NCBI GenBank assembly: GCA_017476605.1
Contig: JAFUZM010000004.1
Coordinates: 1 to 35,135, forward strand
Source: Clostridia bacterium
Lineage (GTDB): Bacteria > Bacillota > Clostridia > Christensenellales > Aristaeellaceae
Length of the DNA: 35,135 bases
Reading direction: 5' to 3'
Positions 1-8,917 of this stretch are shown here, one piece after another. A program made the position numbers and the translations under genes. Every line of letters begins with the position of its first letter. Positions within the stretch are counted from its first letter, which is position 1. The notes beneath the pieces are model-generated. The model did not search any database, had not been told where the DNA came from, and was given only the letters and a program-made list of their open reading frames with translations.

Positions 1-552
1 CTTTTTAACAAGCTCTACCTTTGCATACAGCTCTCGCAAATACTTTGCCGCACTCTCTGCGCCCTGCTGCTTTCGGATCACCAGCCAGAGTGCTCCACCC
101 GGCTTCAGGTGTTCCCTGGCATCCGCAAACATGCCATAGATGACACTTTTCCCGGCGCGGATGGGTGGATTTGTCATGATGACGTCAAACTGCCCCTCGA
201 CATTTGCAAACCCATCACTGCTGATCGCCGTTGCCTGCATCCCATTGGCCTTCACGTTGACCCTGGCAAGCTCAATGGCCCGCTCATTGATTTCCGCCAT
301 CGTCATATGAACCTCCGGGAATCTGGCCATTGTCAGGATGCTCATTGCACCCCAGCCGCATCCCATATCAAGGACGTCCCCGGAAATGCCCTCCATGGCC
401 CGGCAGAGAAGCTCGCTGCCGGGATCAATATGCTGCTTTGAAAAGACGCCTGCATCTGTTTCAAATGTCAGGCATTTTCCATCCATGTCAACCTGGAAGC
501 TGCGCATCTCATGGGCGCTTTCCGGATTGGCTGTAAAATACTGCTCTGCCAT
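1..552 (-). CDS. RsmC-like class I SAM-dependent methyltransferase (3' end outside window)
   Basis: Reading the minus strand from the ATG at 552 gives an open frame of 184 codons that leaves the window at base 1 with no stop. Residues 60-68 (VLDMGCGWG) are the SAM-binding motif I. Residues 128-131 (NPPI) are the catalytic motif IV typical of enzymes that methylate an exocyclic amine of guanine. PGG at 151-153 matches the usual later strand. This arrangement fits RsmC-type methyltransferases, which make m2G in 16S rRNA, and the related small clostridial paralogues. AGGAGGAAT lies directly upstream of the start. Frame, motifs and family are seen directly; the exact RNA target is inferred. Confidence 0.88.
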   Translation of the reverse strand, partial: MAEQYFTANPESAHEMRSFQVDMDGKCLTFETDAGVFSKQHIDPGSELLCRAMEGISGDVLDMGCGWGAMSILTMARFPEVHMTMAEINERAIELARVNVKANGMQATAISSDGFANVEGQFDVIMTNPPIRAGKSVIYGMFADAREHLKPGGALWLVIRKQQGAESAAKYLRELYAKVELVKK

Positions 553-715
553 TTCATTCCTCCTGTTTCACGCGTTCCCCGCTTCTGTGCAGATGCATTT
601 GAGGCAGTTGATTTGTCAAGTCTCTGTACCGCTCCGCTGTCCCTTTGACACATGCTCTCCGGCAGCGGAGTGATGTTTGCTGTCCGTGCCCGGGGACCTG
701 CCGTAGCCTGGGCAT

Positions 716-1456
716 TCAGAGTTCATCGCCATCCTGTTCAAGGAGCGCGATTTCCTCCGGTCCGAGTTCCCGAAACGCACCAGGCTCCAGATGATCCAGC
801 CAGAGACGCCCGATGGCCAGGCGCCGGAGGCCTGTCACCGTCCGCCCCCGCATCGCAAACATCCGCTTCACCTGATGATACTTGCCCTCGGTGATGGAAA
901 GACGGACAATGCTCTCATGATCTCCGTTTTCCATGACCCGGACCTTTGCCGGCTTTGCCGTAAAGGTGCCATCTGAATCTCGAATCTCAATGCCCCGTTC
1001 AAAGGCCTCACGATCCATATCCGTAAACGGACCGTCGATGACGGCCTCATAGACCTTTCCCACCTCATGCATTGGGCTGATCAGGCGATGCGCCAGCTGG
1101 CCATCACTGGTCAGGATCAGAAGGCCCGTCGTATCCTTATCCAGTCGCCCCACCGGCATGCAGCCAAGCCCGACATAGATCTCCGGCAGCGTATCCATGA
1201 CCGTTTTCTGTTTCGGATCTCTGGCCGCCGTCAGGACACCGGCAGTCTTATTCATCATGATGGTTCGGCTTGATTTGAACACATACTGTGTGGCGCCCAC
1301 CTGGATCTCTGCATTTTCGGCATCGAATTTGGCAGAGGGATCCGTGATCCGCTGGTCCCTGACCAAAACCGCGCCTTTTCGGATCAGCGTTTTGACCTCG
1401 GTTCTGGTTCCGATGCCCAGCAGTGTGAGACATTTATCCAGTCGGATCTGACTCAT
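716..1456 (-). CDS. rsuA: 16S rRNA pseudouridine synthase, RsuA/RluB/E/F family
   Basis: 246 residues, a normal length for the small-subunit RsuA type. The N-terminus (about 3-50) is an S4 RNA-binding domain beginning IRLDKCL. The catalytic block is at 103-115 (GRLDKDTTGLLIL), with D106 the expected nucleophilic aspartate. The protein should isomerise a uridine in rRNA, most likely 16S U516, but RluB/E/F members share these motifs so the target is inferred. The start is ATG at 1456, preceded by AAGGGGAAAT. The stop at 716 lies 163 bases upstream of the methyltransferase start, so the two rRNA-modification genes point the same way and may be co-transcribed. Confidence 0.88.
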   Translation of the reverse strand: MSQIRLDKCLTLLGIGTRTEVKTLIRKGAVLVRDQRITDPSAKFDAENAEIQVGATQYVFKSSRTIMMNKTAGVLTAARDPKQKTVMDTLPEIYVGLGCMPVGRLDKDTTGLLILTSDGQLAHRLISPMHEVGKVYEAVIDGPFTDMDREAFERGIEIRDSDGTFTAKPAKVRVMENGDHESIVRLSITEGKYHQVKRMFAMRGRTVTGLRRLAIGRLWLDHLEPGAFRELGPEEIALLEQDGDEL

Positions 1457-1476
1457 ATTTCCCCTTTCCCATATTC

Positions 1477-2181
1477 TTAGCGGATCCGCTCGCCTGTATT
1501 CAGGCAGTAGACCGCATGATACAATGCTGTCCTATTGTCCGGCAGTTCGCGGTCCATATGGATGTGTCCGAAATAAAAGTGCCGATGCGAAACATCCCCC
1601 GCGATCTGTTCAAGATACACGCCCAGTGGCCGCTCCTGCGGGAAAAGGTACTGAAAGACACCGATCTCCTTAAGGTAGTTCATGGTTCCAATCGGTGCTG
1701 CATGACTGAGAATAAAGTCCACCTGATTACCGGCCTTTTCAAGATTGGAAAGGCCTTCCTCATATTCCTCACGGCTTGGCATCTCCTCCGGCCACCAGCT
1801 CAGCCCCGGGATGCGCATGCCCACATCAATGGAATATCCGCCGCCCATGGTAAACATCCGAAGTCCTTCCATTTCAAAGATCTGGCCGCGCATGAGATGG
1901 CGGACATTATGCCGAACCCTGTGCACTTTGCCGCCTCTCCACGTTTCCTCCGGATACGCATAGATCTTTGGGAAGCACTCATGATTCCCATCCAGAAACG
2001 CGATTTCGTAGGGCAGGGACTCAAGAAAATCCAGCTTCTGCTCGTCCATTTTGAGTCCAAAGATACAGCCAAAATCGCCCGCCACAATGAGCGTATCCGC
2101 CCCGGTCCACGTCTTTGACGGAACCTCGGGCTCTACAAATCTTGTGATCTCCCCATGGACATCCCCTGTAATATAGAGCAT
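1477..2181 (-). CDS. Calcineurin-like metallophosphoesterase
   Basis: The full signature of a dinuclear-metal phosphoesterase is visible: GDVHGE near the N-terminus, GDFG, GNHE, a histidine in SHAAP and GHIH near the C-terminus. About 234 residues from the chosen start, which suits single-domain bacterial members. I chose the ATG at 2181 because the protein then begins at MLYITGDVHG, as relatives do. In-frame starts at 2211 and 2226 are possible but would add a tail before the first strand. Substrate is unknown; the family contains phosphatases, nucleases and dinucleotide hydrolases. It ends 20 bases before the rsuA start, so it probably heads that transcript. Confidence 0.85.
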   Translation of the reverse strand: MLYITGDVHGEITRFVEPEVPSKTWTGADTLIVAGDFGCIFGLKMDEQKLDFLESLPYEIAFLDGNHECFPKIYAYPEETWRGGKVHRVRHNVRHLMRGQIFEMEGLRMFTMGGGYSIDVGMRIPGLSWWPEEMPSREEYEEGLSNLEKAGNQVDFILSHAAPIGTMNYLKEIGVFQYLFPQERPLGVYLEQIAGDVSHRHFYFGHIHMDRELPDNRTALYHAVYCLNTGERIR

Positions 2182-2434
2182 CTTCCCACCACGCTTTCCT
2201 GTAATTTGCATCCGATAGGATATCACAGCTTTTCATTTCCCGCAAGAAATATTCCAGGAAGATTCCCGCACGCGTTCCCAGAGAGCAGCTTCGAATCCCT
2301 TCATGCCATATGCCCGGTCCTTTTTAGGCACTCCTCTGCATCTGTCAAATGTCCCAAACCGTGCAAAAAAAGATGTCTCACATATTGAACAAAAATCCCT
2401 GACACAATTCCTCAGAATTTTCCAGAATTTTGTC

Positions 2435-2463
2435 TTTTCCTTTATCAAAAGATATGCTATAAT
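2435..2463 (+). promoter_or_regulatory. Probable glgC promoter with extended -10
   Basis: TATAAT at 2458-2463 is preceded by TGC, giving an extended -10. A weak -35 (TTTTCC, 2435-2440) sits 17 bases upstream. It leaves a leader of roughly 90 bases before glgC. The rest of the 2182-2560 gap is A/T-rich; I see no convincing gene in it. Confidence 0.6.
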
Positions 2464-2560
2464 CGAGTCAAATGGGAAGACTCGTTCGGCTCTCATAGGA
2501 GAAGAGTTTTTCCGATAGTGGTCTACTATTACTAATCCTTATCAATGGAGTGAGATTACC

Positions 2561-3739
2561 ATGAGGAAAAAGAAATGTGTCGCCATGCTGCTCGCTGGCG
2601 GCCAAGGAAGTCGTCTTGGCATCCTGACAAAAAAGGTTGCAAAGCCGGCAGTACCTTTTGGCGGAAAGTTCAGAATTATTGATTTCCCGCTGTCCAACTG
2701 CACGAATTCCGGCATTGATGTCGTCGGCGTGCTGACACAGTATCGTCCCCTGGAGCTGAACTCTTACATTGGTTCCGGCTCTCCGTGGGACCTGGACCTC
2801 TCGAATGGCGGCGTCTTTGTTCTGCCTCCGTACCAGACCGGCAAAACCGGTGAATGGTATAAGGGCACAGCCAATGCCATTTATCAGAACATCCCCTTCA
2901 TCGAGCAGTGGGATCCGGATTATGTTCTGGTTCTCTCCGGTGACCACATCTACAAGATGGACTACAACGCCATGCTCCGTGCGCACATCCGCAACGACGC
3001 CGATCTGACCATCGCGGTCCGTGAGGTTCCGTGGGCAGATGCCTCCCGCTTCGGCATTCTCAATACCGATGAAACCGACCGGATCGTTGAGTTCGAGGAG
3101 AAGCCGGCACAGCCAAAGAGCAACAAGGCATCCATGGGCGTCTACATCTTCAGCTGGGCCAAGATGCGCAAGTATCTTGAACTGGATGAGGCCGATCCGA
3201 GCTCCGAGAATGACTTCGGCAAGAACATCATCCCGGCCATGCTGGGTGCCGATGAGCGCCTGTTTACCTACACCTTTGAGGGTTACTGGAAAGACGTCGG
3301 AACCATCGAATCTCTGTGGGAATCCAACATGGACCTCCTGACGCTGCCCATGCCCATTGACCTGGCCGACAAACGCTGGCGCATTTTCGCCCGGAATCCG
3401 GGTATGCCGCCGCATCATGTCGACAAGGGCGCACGTGTCATTAACTCCCTGATCACAGAAGGCTGCGAGGTAAAGGGTACGGTCAATCACTCCGTTCTGT
3501 TCGCCGGTGTCACCGTCGATGTCGGTGCGGATGTGACGGATGCCGTCATCATGCCGGGTGCCACCATTGAACGTGGTGCCGTCGTTCGCAGAGCGATCGT
3601 GGCAGAAAATGCCGTTATCAAGGCCGGTGCCATCATCGGTGAGGAAACCGGCAATATTGCGGTTGTGGGTCCTGGTGCGACCATCGCCGCAGGTGAAACC
3701 GTTGCAGCCGGCGTTCAGATCGACGCCGATGCACAGTAA
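2561..3739 (+). CDS. glgC: Glucose-1-phosphate adenylyltransferase, catalytic subunit
   Basis: Makes ADP-glucose from ATP and glucose-1-phosphate, the committed step of glycogen synthesis. The 392-residue protein has the nucleotide-binding motif LAGGQGSRL at 10-18, the [10 protein letters not shown] segment, [26 protein letters not shown] plus EEKP, and GYWKDVGT. The C-terminal third is a left-handed beta-helix of hexapeptide repeats (valine/isoleucine-rich from about 295), which carries oligomerisation and allosteric sites in the family. GGAGTG precedes the ATG. It is followed after 14 bases by glgD, so the pair should be made together as a hetero-oligomer, as in Geobacillus and other Firmicutes. 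Confidence 0.97.
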   Translation: MRKKKCVAMLLAGGQGSRLGILTKKVAKPAVPFGGKFRIIDFPLSNCTNSGIDVVGVLTQYRPLELNSYIGSGSPWDLDLSNGGVFVLPPYQTGKTGEWYKGTANAIYQNIPFIEQWDPDYVLVLSGDHIYKMDYNAMLRAHIRNDADLTIAVREVPWADASRFGILNTDETDRIVEFEEKPAQPKSNKASMGVYIFSWAKMRKYLELDEADPSSENDFGKNIIPAMLGADERLFTYTFEGYWKDVGTIESLWESNMDLLTLPMPIDLADKRWRIFARNPGMPPHHVDKGARVINSLITEGCEVKGTVNHSVLFAGVTVDVGADVTDAVIMPGATIERGAVVRRAIVAENAVIKAGAIIGEETGNIAVVGPGATIAAGETVAAGVQIDADAQ

Positions 3740-3753
3740 GGAGGGACCGATTT

Positions 3754-4872
3754 ATGAAAGACGTAATGGGTCTTATCGTAACCGGTGAAAACGATATTCA
3801 TCTGGGTGAACTGACCTCTCAGCGTGCCGTCGCCGCTCTTCCGATTGCCGGCCGGTACCGTGTCATTGACTTCCAGCTCTCATCCATGGTTCATACCGGA
3901 ATCAAGAATGTGGGCATCATCGCACAGAAAAACTACTCCTCACTCATGGACCATGTCGGTTCCGGACGTGAGTGGGATCTCCATGGCAAACAGGGCATGG
4001 TCATTTTGCCGCCATATCTGACCCGTGACAACATGGGCGTATACAACGGCCTTCTGGATGCCCTCAAATCAAACACCAACTTCCTCTCCCGTTCCAAGCA
4101 GGAGTATGTGGTGCTGACAAACAGCCACACGATTTACAACATCGACTTTACCGACGCCGTTCGCTCTCACATCGACAGCAAGGCGGACATCACCGTTCTC
4201 TACAGCCGCAACAAGACCAAGGGCATCGAGGGGGATGACACCTACTTCACCGTCGATGAGGACAACATGCTGACCGGCATGGAAATCGGCGCACTGGTCC
4301 CGAAGGGGGACTGTGCCTCTCTCAAGATCTACATCACCAAGCGTGAGCTGCTGCGTCAGCTGGCAGAGCAGGGCGTTGCCAATGGTCTGCACGACTTTGA
4401 GCGCGATGTCCTTCAGGCGAGCATCAACGACAATACGTTGAAGATTCACGGATATGAATACGACGGCATTGCCTGGCAGATTGATTCCATCCAGTCCTAC
4501 TTCAATTTCAATATGGCCCTGCTGGATGCGGATTTCCGTCACAATCTGTTCCCGAATGAGCGTCCCATCTACACCAAGGTTCGTGACGATATGCCAGCCA
4601 GATACATCGGCGACAGCGAGTGCGACAACTCCCTGATTGCCAATGGCTGCCACATTGAGGGTACCGTCATCAATTCCATCCTGTTCCGTGGTGTCACCGT
4701 TGCCAAGGGCGCGGTCATCAAGAATTCCATCGTGATGCAGGATGCCCAGATTCTTGAGGGTGCCGAGATTGACCACTGCATTCTGGATAAGCAGAGCACC
4801 ATCCGTCGCAATGGCCGCATGATTGCCCCTGCTGCCTATCCCATTGTGATTGCCAAGAATGTTGTCATTTAA
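3754..4872 (+). CDS. glgD: Glucose-1-phosphate adenylyltransferase regulatory subunit
   Basis: 372 residues, homologous to GlgC over its whole length but without the N-terminal GGxGxRL nucleotide loop: the corresponding region reads MGLIVTGENDIHLGEL. The catalytic SGDHIY stretch is altered to TNSHTIYNIDF. This is the pattern of GlgD, a non-catalytic partner that modulates GlgC. The C-terminal hexapeptide beta-helix is kept (about 280-360, with IGDSECDNSLIANGCHIEGT). AAGGAGGGACC lies 6 bases before the ATG. A strong terminator follows directly, so glgCD forms a unit partly separated from glgA. Confidence 0.96.
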   Translation: MKDVMGLIVTGENDIHLGELTSQRAVAALPIAGRYRVIDFQLSSMVHTGIKNVGIIAQKNYSSLMDHVGSGREWDLHGKQGMVILPPYLTRDNMGVYNGLLDALKSNTNFLSRSKQEYVVLTNSHTIYNIDFTDAVRSHIDSKADITVLYSRNKTKGIEGDDTYFTVDEDNMLTGMEIGALVPKGDCASLKIYITKRELLRQLAEQGVANGLHDFERDVLQASINDNTLKIHGYEYDGIAWQIDSIQSYFNFNMALLDADFRHNLFPNERPIYTKVRDDMPARYIGDSECDNSLIANGCHIEGTVINSILFRGVTVAKGAVIKNSIVMQDAQILEGAEIDHCILDKQSTIRRNGRMIAPAAYPIVIAKNVVI

Positions 4873-4879
4873 CAAATAG

Positions 4880-4908
4880 GGGAAAGCCATCTGGCTTTCC
4901 CGTTTTTT
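4880..4908 (+). terminator. Intrinsic terminator between glgD and glgA
   Basis: A perfect 9-bp stem (GGGAAAGCC at 4880-4888 with GGCTTTCCC at 4893-4901), a 4-base loop and a run of six T. It starts 7 bases after the glgD stop. It would cut or attenuate transcription into glgA, whose own SD lies about 20 bases further on. Confidence 0.85.
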
Positions 4909-4942
4909 AAAAACATGCCACTTCAGTTAGGAGGAGTTTACA

Positions 4943-6835
4943 ATGAAAATATTATTTGCCGCATCTGAATGTGTCCCTTTCGTTAAGACCGGCGGACTTG
5001 CCGACGTTGTCGGTGCGCTGACCCCCGTTCTTAAGAATCGTGGCGAGGATGTTCGCGTTATTCTGCCTCTGTATGCCGAAATCCGGGAGGATTACAAGGC
5101 GCAGATGAAGCTTGAATGCGAATTCGAGGTCATCCTCTGCTGGCGCAAGCAGTACTGCGGTATCCGTTCTCTCGAGTATCAGGGCGTCACCTTCTATTTC
5201 GTCGACAACGAGTATTATTTTGGCCGCAACTACATCTACGGTCTCGGCGGCGATGAGTATGAGCGCGTTGGTTTCTTCTCCCGTGCGGTCATTGATGCCG
5301 TCAAGCATCTTGACTTCCAGCCGGACATCATCCACTGCCACGACTGGCAGACCGGCATGATCCCTGCTCTCCTCAAAATCCAGTACAGCCAGTTTGAGTT
5401 CTATCAGAACATCAAGACCGTCTACACCATCCACAACCTGCAGTATCAGGGCATTTTCCCGATCAAGCCCGTTCAGGATACCCTGGGCCTCGGCGACGAT
5501 CTCTTTACCTCTGACAAGCTCGAATGCTATGGCTGCGCCAACTATATGAAGGCCGGTCTCGTCTATGCAGACGAGCTGACCACCGTCTCCCCCAGCTATG
5601 CTGAGGAGATTCAGACCGCCTTCTTCGGCGAGCGCCTTGACGGTCTTCTCCGTGCCCGCAAGAATCAGCTTGTCGGCATCCTGAATGGCATTGATGTCGA
5701 CGATTATGCGCCGGAAAAGGATCCTCTCATCTATGCCAACTATGATCCCTATCATCTGCATGGCAAGGAAGTCTGTAAGGAAGAGCTCCAGAAAGAGCTT
5801 GGCCTTGAGGTTCGGGCGGATGTTCCTCTCGTCGGCATCGTGTCCCGCCTCTCCAACCAGAAGGGCTTTGATCTGATTGAGTGTGTCATTCGTGAGCTCA
5901 TGGACTCCGGCATTCAGCTGGCGGTCCTCGGCGTCGGCGATGCCAAGTACACCAACCTCTTCTCCTGGGCCGAAACCGAATATCCGGGACGCCTGGCCGC
6001 ACGCTTTGCCATGGACCATCAGCTGGCGCACCGCATCTATGCCGGCAGCGACATGTTCCTCATGCCCAGCCAGTTTGAGCCCTGCGGCCTCAGCCAGATG
6101 ATCTCCATGCGCTATGGCTCCATTCCTGTCGTCCGTGAGACCGGCGGCCTCCGTGACACCGTTCTCTCCTACAACAAATTCAGCGATGAGGGCAACGGCT
6201 TCACCTTCTTTAACTACAACGCACACGACATGCTCTTTACCCTCCGCCGCGCCGTTCATTACTACAAGGAGAACCGCGAGGTTTGGTACAAGCTCATCGT
6301 CCGCGGCATGATGGGCGACTACAGCTGGTACAGCTCCGCCGGTTTATACATGAAGCTGTATGAGTCCCTCGTACAGCCTGCCACCTCCTTTACCCTTGCC
6401 GAGGAAACCGCTGCTCCCGCTCCTGAGGCTCCCGCCTCCGAGGAAGCCCCGAAAGCTGAGGAAGCTCCTAAGGCCGAGGAAGCCCCAAAAGCCGAGGAAG
6501 CTCCCAAGAAGACCACTCGGAAATCCACAGCCAAGAAGGCTGCTCCGGAGGGTGAGGTAAAGAAAGCCACCAAGAAGGGGGCCACTAAGAAGACCGAAAC
6601 CGCCAACGAAGCTGAAAAGACAGAAGCTGCACCCGAGGCTGAGGAAAAGAAGACGGCAAAGAAGACCACAGCCAAGAAAACCACCAAGAAGGCCGAAACG
6701 GCAAACGAGGCCGAAAAGGCAGAGGCGGCACCTGAGGCTGAGGAAAAGAAGACAACAAAGAAGACCACAGCCAAGAAGACAACTACCAAAAAGACCACCA
6801 CAAAGAAGGCCGAGGCAAAGGCTGAGGCCAAATAA
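4943..6835 (+). CDS. glgA: Glycogen synthase with Lys/Ala/Glu-rich C-terminal tail
   Basis: GT5 ADP-glucose:glycogen glucosyltransferase, extending alpha-1,4-glucan in the cytoplasm. The core (1-476) is standard length and carries the N-terminal KTGGLADV loop (K15), HCHDWQTG, VYTIHNLQYQG, VSRLSNQKGFDL, and FEPCGLSQ followed by GSIPVVRETGGLRDTV, the acid residue and nucleotide-sugar site of GT-B enzymes. Unusually, 154 residues follow the core. The first part repeats EEAPKA; the second holds two 33-residue near-identical repeats built from KKTT, AKK and EAEE. Ordinary GlgA ends near residue 477. The tail stays in frame with normal codon use to the stop and is followed by a terminator, so it is not an obvious frameshift artefact. 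SD is AGGAGGAG. Confidence 0.95.
   Translation: MKILFAASECVPFVKTGGLADVVGALTPVLKNRGEDVRVILPLYAEIREDYKAQMKLECEFEVILCWRKQYCGIRSLEYQGVTFYFVDNEYYFGRNYIYGLGGDEYERVGFFSRAVIDAVKHLDFQPDIIHCHDWQTGMIPALLKIQYSQFEFYQNIKTVYTIHNLQYQGIFPIKPVQDTLGLGDDLFTSDKLECYGCANYMKAGLVYADELTTVSPSYAEEIQTAFFGERLDGLLRARKNQLVGILNGIDVDDYAPEKDPLIYANYDPYHLHGKEVCKEELQKELGLEVRADVPLVGIVSRLSNQKGFDLIECVIRELMDSGIQLAVLGVGDAKYTNLFSWAETEYPGRLAARFAMDHQLAHRIYAGSDMFLMPSQFEPCGLSQMISMRYGSIPVVRETGGLRDTVLSYNKFSDEGNGFTFFNYNAHDMLFTLRRAVHYYKENREVWYKLIVRGMMGDYSWYSSAGLYMKLYESLVQPATSFTLAEETAAPAPEAPASEEAPKAEEAPKAEEAPKAEEAPKKTTRKSTAKKAAPEGEVKKATKKGATKKTETANEAEKTEAAPEAEEKKTAKKTTAKKTTKKAETANEAEKAEAAPEAEEKKTTKKTTAKKTTTKKTTTKKAEAKAEAK
6587..6784 (+). repeat. 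Tandem 99-bp coding repeat in glgA tail (2 copies)
   Basis: Two consecutive 99-base units (6587-6685 and 6686-6784), each encoding 33 residues that begin KK(T/A)ETANEAEK and end in KKTTAKKTT. They differ mostly by synonymous or K/T/A changes. Just upstream, 6439-6510 holds a shorter repetition of EEAPKA codons. The third-position drift between copies suggests selection on protein composition rather than a very recent duplication. Confidence 0.85.
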
Positions 6836-6845
6836 CCAGCGCATC

Positions 6846-6879
6846 AAGGCAGGCACAGCTCTCTGTGCCTGCCTTTTTT
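6846..6879 (+). terminator. Intrinsic terminator after glgA
   Basis: A perfect 13-bp stem (AAGGCAGGCACAG at 6846-6858 with its complement at 6863-6875), loop CTCT, then a T run. It begins 10 bases after the glgA stop. Confidence 0.92.
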
Positions 6880-6914
6880 GTTGGCCTCTTCCCTCCCGAG
6901 CAAAAAACGAAGTG

Positions 6915-6943
6915 TGGTTTTCTCTCCTGATTAATGGTATACT
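6915..6943 (+). promoter_or_regulatory. Probable promoter of the DUF6020 gene
   Basis: TATACT at 6938-6943 with TGG in front (extended -10). A weak -35, TGGTTT at 6915-6920, is spaced 17 bases. It lies about 50 bases upstream of the start codon at 6994. Confidence 0.55.
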
Positions 6944-6993
6944 GTTGGAAATTTCAAGCAATCTGATGCACATGTCCAGCAAAGGAGTTCCCT

Positions 6994-8736
6994 ATGACTC
7001 TGCTAAAAAAATATCCAAAAGCTGTCGCCTTCCTGGCAAGTCTCTGTCTTGCCTTTGTAAGCCCATATCTTATCCCCGCGGATCCGGATAGTTTCGTAAT
7101 GCGCGGATCCGTTCTTTTTCCTCTTCTGCTTCTCCTTTCCCTGCCACAGGTCGGCTGTCTTGCAGACGCAAAGCCCAAAGGCCTTGTCCGGGCATTTTGT
7201 CTATCCCTTCTCTTCGCTTTCGCGCTCTCGCTGGGAAGTGAACTGGCCTTCTACGGTGCGCTCCTTCCCGGAACCGGCAGCCTGCTGCGGCGTCTCCTTG
7301 TTCCAGTTCTCGCAGCACCATGCTTTACTCTGTACCTGGTAAATCTATCCCGGCTCTCGCTTTCGAAAAGCGATACAGGCACCACAAAGCACACCTTTCC
7401 TCTCTTCTTTGTTGCCCTTCTCCTTCTCTGGCTCCCTGTGCTTCTCGCATACTGGCCCGGCATGCTGAATTATGATTTTCCCGGAGAATATACCCAGCAT
7501 CTTGAAAGCAGCTATTCCCTGCTCCACCCACTTTTCCACAGCGTCCTCATGAACGGAATCATTACCCTGGGAGAACATCTGCACAGCCGTACCTTTGGCC
7601 TCCTTCTCATGACGCTTTTCCAGATGGGCATTTTTGCAGGCGTGCTCGCCTCAGGCCTTACGACGTTGCGGAGATACCATGTTCCGCGCCTTGTCTGCCT
7701 GCTCCTCCTGCTCTTTTTCGGCCTTCACCCCATCTTTTCCGTCATGGCCATCTCCATGACCAAGGATACACTCTTTACTGCCTGTGTCCTTGGCCTGATC
7801 CTCTCCTCCATTTCCTTCCTTCAGAATCCCGAGGCATTTCTAAAGCGCAAGCGCTCTCTTTGTCTCTTTTTCCTCTACGCCATTGGTACTGCACTGATTC
7901 GTGCCAATGGTCCCTTTGTCCTGATTCCTCTCCTGATTGCTCTCTTTTTGCGCGCGAAGAACCGGTCCATCGCCCTGCGCCTTTGTGCCGCCAGCGCTCT
8001 TCTCCCTCTCAGTGTCCATCTGCTTCTTGTGCTTCTTCTCCATCCCGCAGCCATGCCAAGCTTCCAGCTCTACAGCCTCCCGGCACAGCAGCTGGTGCGC
8101 GCATACCAGGCAGATCGTCTGTCAGAGGAGGATAAAGAGCTCCTTGAATCGCTTTACACTTCCCCCGAGGGCCTCATCCTGCATCCTCATTTAGCTGACC
8201 CGGCCAAAGGCTATCTTGATCGGGAAAAGCTCGAGAAGGACAGCCGTCCCTTCCTCATGCTTTGGCTGAGAAACGCAAAAAAAGCTCCAAAGGAATACCT
8301 TGAAGCCTTTCTTCTCCTCAATATCGGATCCTGGTATCCGGATGATACCAGCCACAGTACCATTTATCCGGATGTTTCCTATAACGAAAAGGGCTACCTG
8401 CAGACACAGGAATATGACATGTCCGACGCAGGCTTTACCACTCGCTCCTATCTTCCAAAGCTCCGCGCCTACCTTGAGCAGATCTGTCGGTATAATCGGT
8501 ATCAGAAATATCCGCTGATTCCTCTTCTCTTTGCCCCTGCTGTTCCTTTCTGGTGTCTGCTCCTTGCACTATACATCCGCCGCTCGCGACAGATTCCCCT
8601 TTCCTTTGCCCCTGTGGCAGGCTTTATTTCCCTGTTTGTTTCTTACCTGCTTGGTCCCTGCACCCTGGCCAGATATATGCTCCCCTTCTTTGTCACCTCA
8701 CCTTTTCTGCTGGTGCTCGCCTTTACAGTATGGTGA
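6994..8736 (+). CDS. DUF6020-type multi-pass membrane protein
   Basis: 580 residues with many hydrophobic segments: an N-terminal helix at about 10-26, a cluster to about 160, several more between 180 and 350, and three near the C-terminus. A larger outward-looking segment (about 350-500) contains the soluble-looking part. Diagnostic stretches are YWPGMLNYDFPGEY, SMTKDTLFT and LIRANGPFVL, which I recognise from the clostridial DUF6020 family; its topology resembles GT-C glycosyltransferases, so a role in surface polysaccharide or lipid-linked sugar transfer is plausible but unproven. AAAGGAG precedes the ATG. It has its own promoter and follows the glgA terminator, so it is a separate unit. 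Confidence 0.75.
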   Translation: MTLLKKYPKAVAFLASLCLAFVSPYLIPADPDSFVMRGSVLFPLLLLLSLPQVGCLADAKPKGLVRAFCLSLLFAFALSLGSELAFYGALLPGTGSLLRRLLVPVLAAPCFTLYLVNLSRLSLSKSDTGTTKHTFPLFFVALLLLWLPVLLAYWPGMLNYDFPGEYTQHLESSYSLLHPLFHSVLMNGIITLGEHLHSRTFGLLLMTLFQMGIFAGVLASGLTTLRRYHVPRLVCLLLLLFFGLHPIFSVMAISMTKDTLFTACVLGLILSSISFLQNPEAFLKRKRSLCLFFLYAIGTALIRANGPFVLIPLLIALFLRAKNRSIALRLCAASALLPLSVHLLLVLLLHPAAMPSFQLYSLPAQQLVRAYQADRLSEEDKELLESLYTSPEGLILHPHLADPAKGYLDREKLEKDSRPFLMLWLRNAKKAPKEYLEAFLLLNIGSWYPDDTSHSTIYPDVSYNEKGYLQTQEYDMSDAGFTTRSYLPKLRAYLEQICRYNRYQKYPLIPLLFAPAVPFWCLLLALYIRRSRQIPLSFAPVAGFISLFVSYLLGPCTLARYMLPFFVTSPFLLVLAFTVW

Positions 8737-8917
8737 GCTTGAGCTTTTGAAACCGGCAGGAATTGATCGCATCAAGGATTGCCGGCATAGAGGGATAATC
8801 CTTCCCGACAGCAGGGCGTATTGCCAGGCTGAAGGACGCGAAAGAAGAAATGCTCAAAATCGGCAAAGTCATTGCACTGTCTACATCCTCATCAAGCAGA
8901 TCGTCATGCAACATCAT
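8723..8917 (-). CDS. Small ORF overlapping the end of the ATPase gene (doubtful)
   Basis: 64 codons. Its ATG at 8917 overlaps the TAA stop of the upstream ATPase in the arrangement TAATG, which allows translational coupling. The product (acidic start, then a serine-rich stretch) matches no family I know. The opposite strand over the same bases also has a coding-like stretch (AKEEMLKIGKVIAL), so either could be a remnant. It also overlaps the 3' end of the DUF6020 gene by 14 bases. Listed because the junction is neat; I would not rely on it. Confidence 0.22.
   Translation of the reverse strand: MMLHDDLLDEDVDSAMTLPILSISSFASFSLAIRPAVGKDYPSMPAILDAINSCRFQKLKLTIL

Noticed and set aside
2233..2496. 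87-codon minus-strand frame upstream of glgC
   Set aside because: Covers the glgC promoter, has no good SD and reads like random A/T-rich sequence.
2468..3490. 340-codon minus-strand frame in glgC
   Set aside because: Antisense shadow of glgC.
4952..6259. 435-codon open frame antisense to glgA
   Set aside because: Low-complexity Asp/Val/Ala/Leu composition produced by the codon pattern of glgA on the other strand; no SD or domain.
8750..8790. Possible terminator after the DUF6020 gene (CCGGCA ... TGCCGG)
   Set aside because: Only six pairs around a loop of about 20 bases and no T run.
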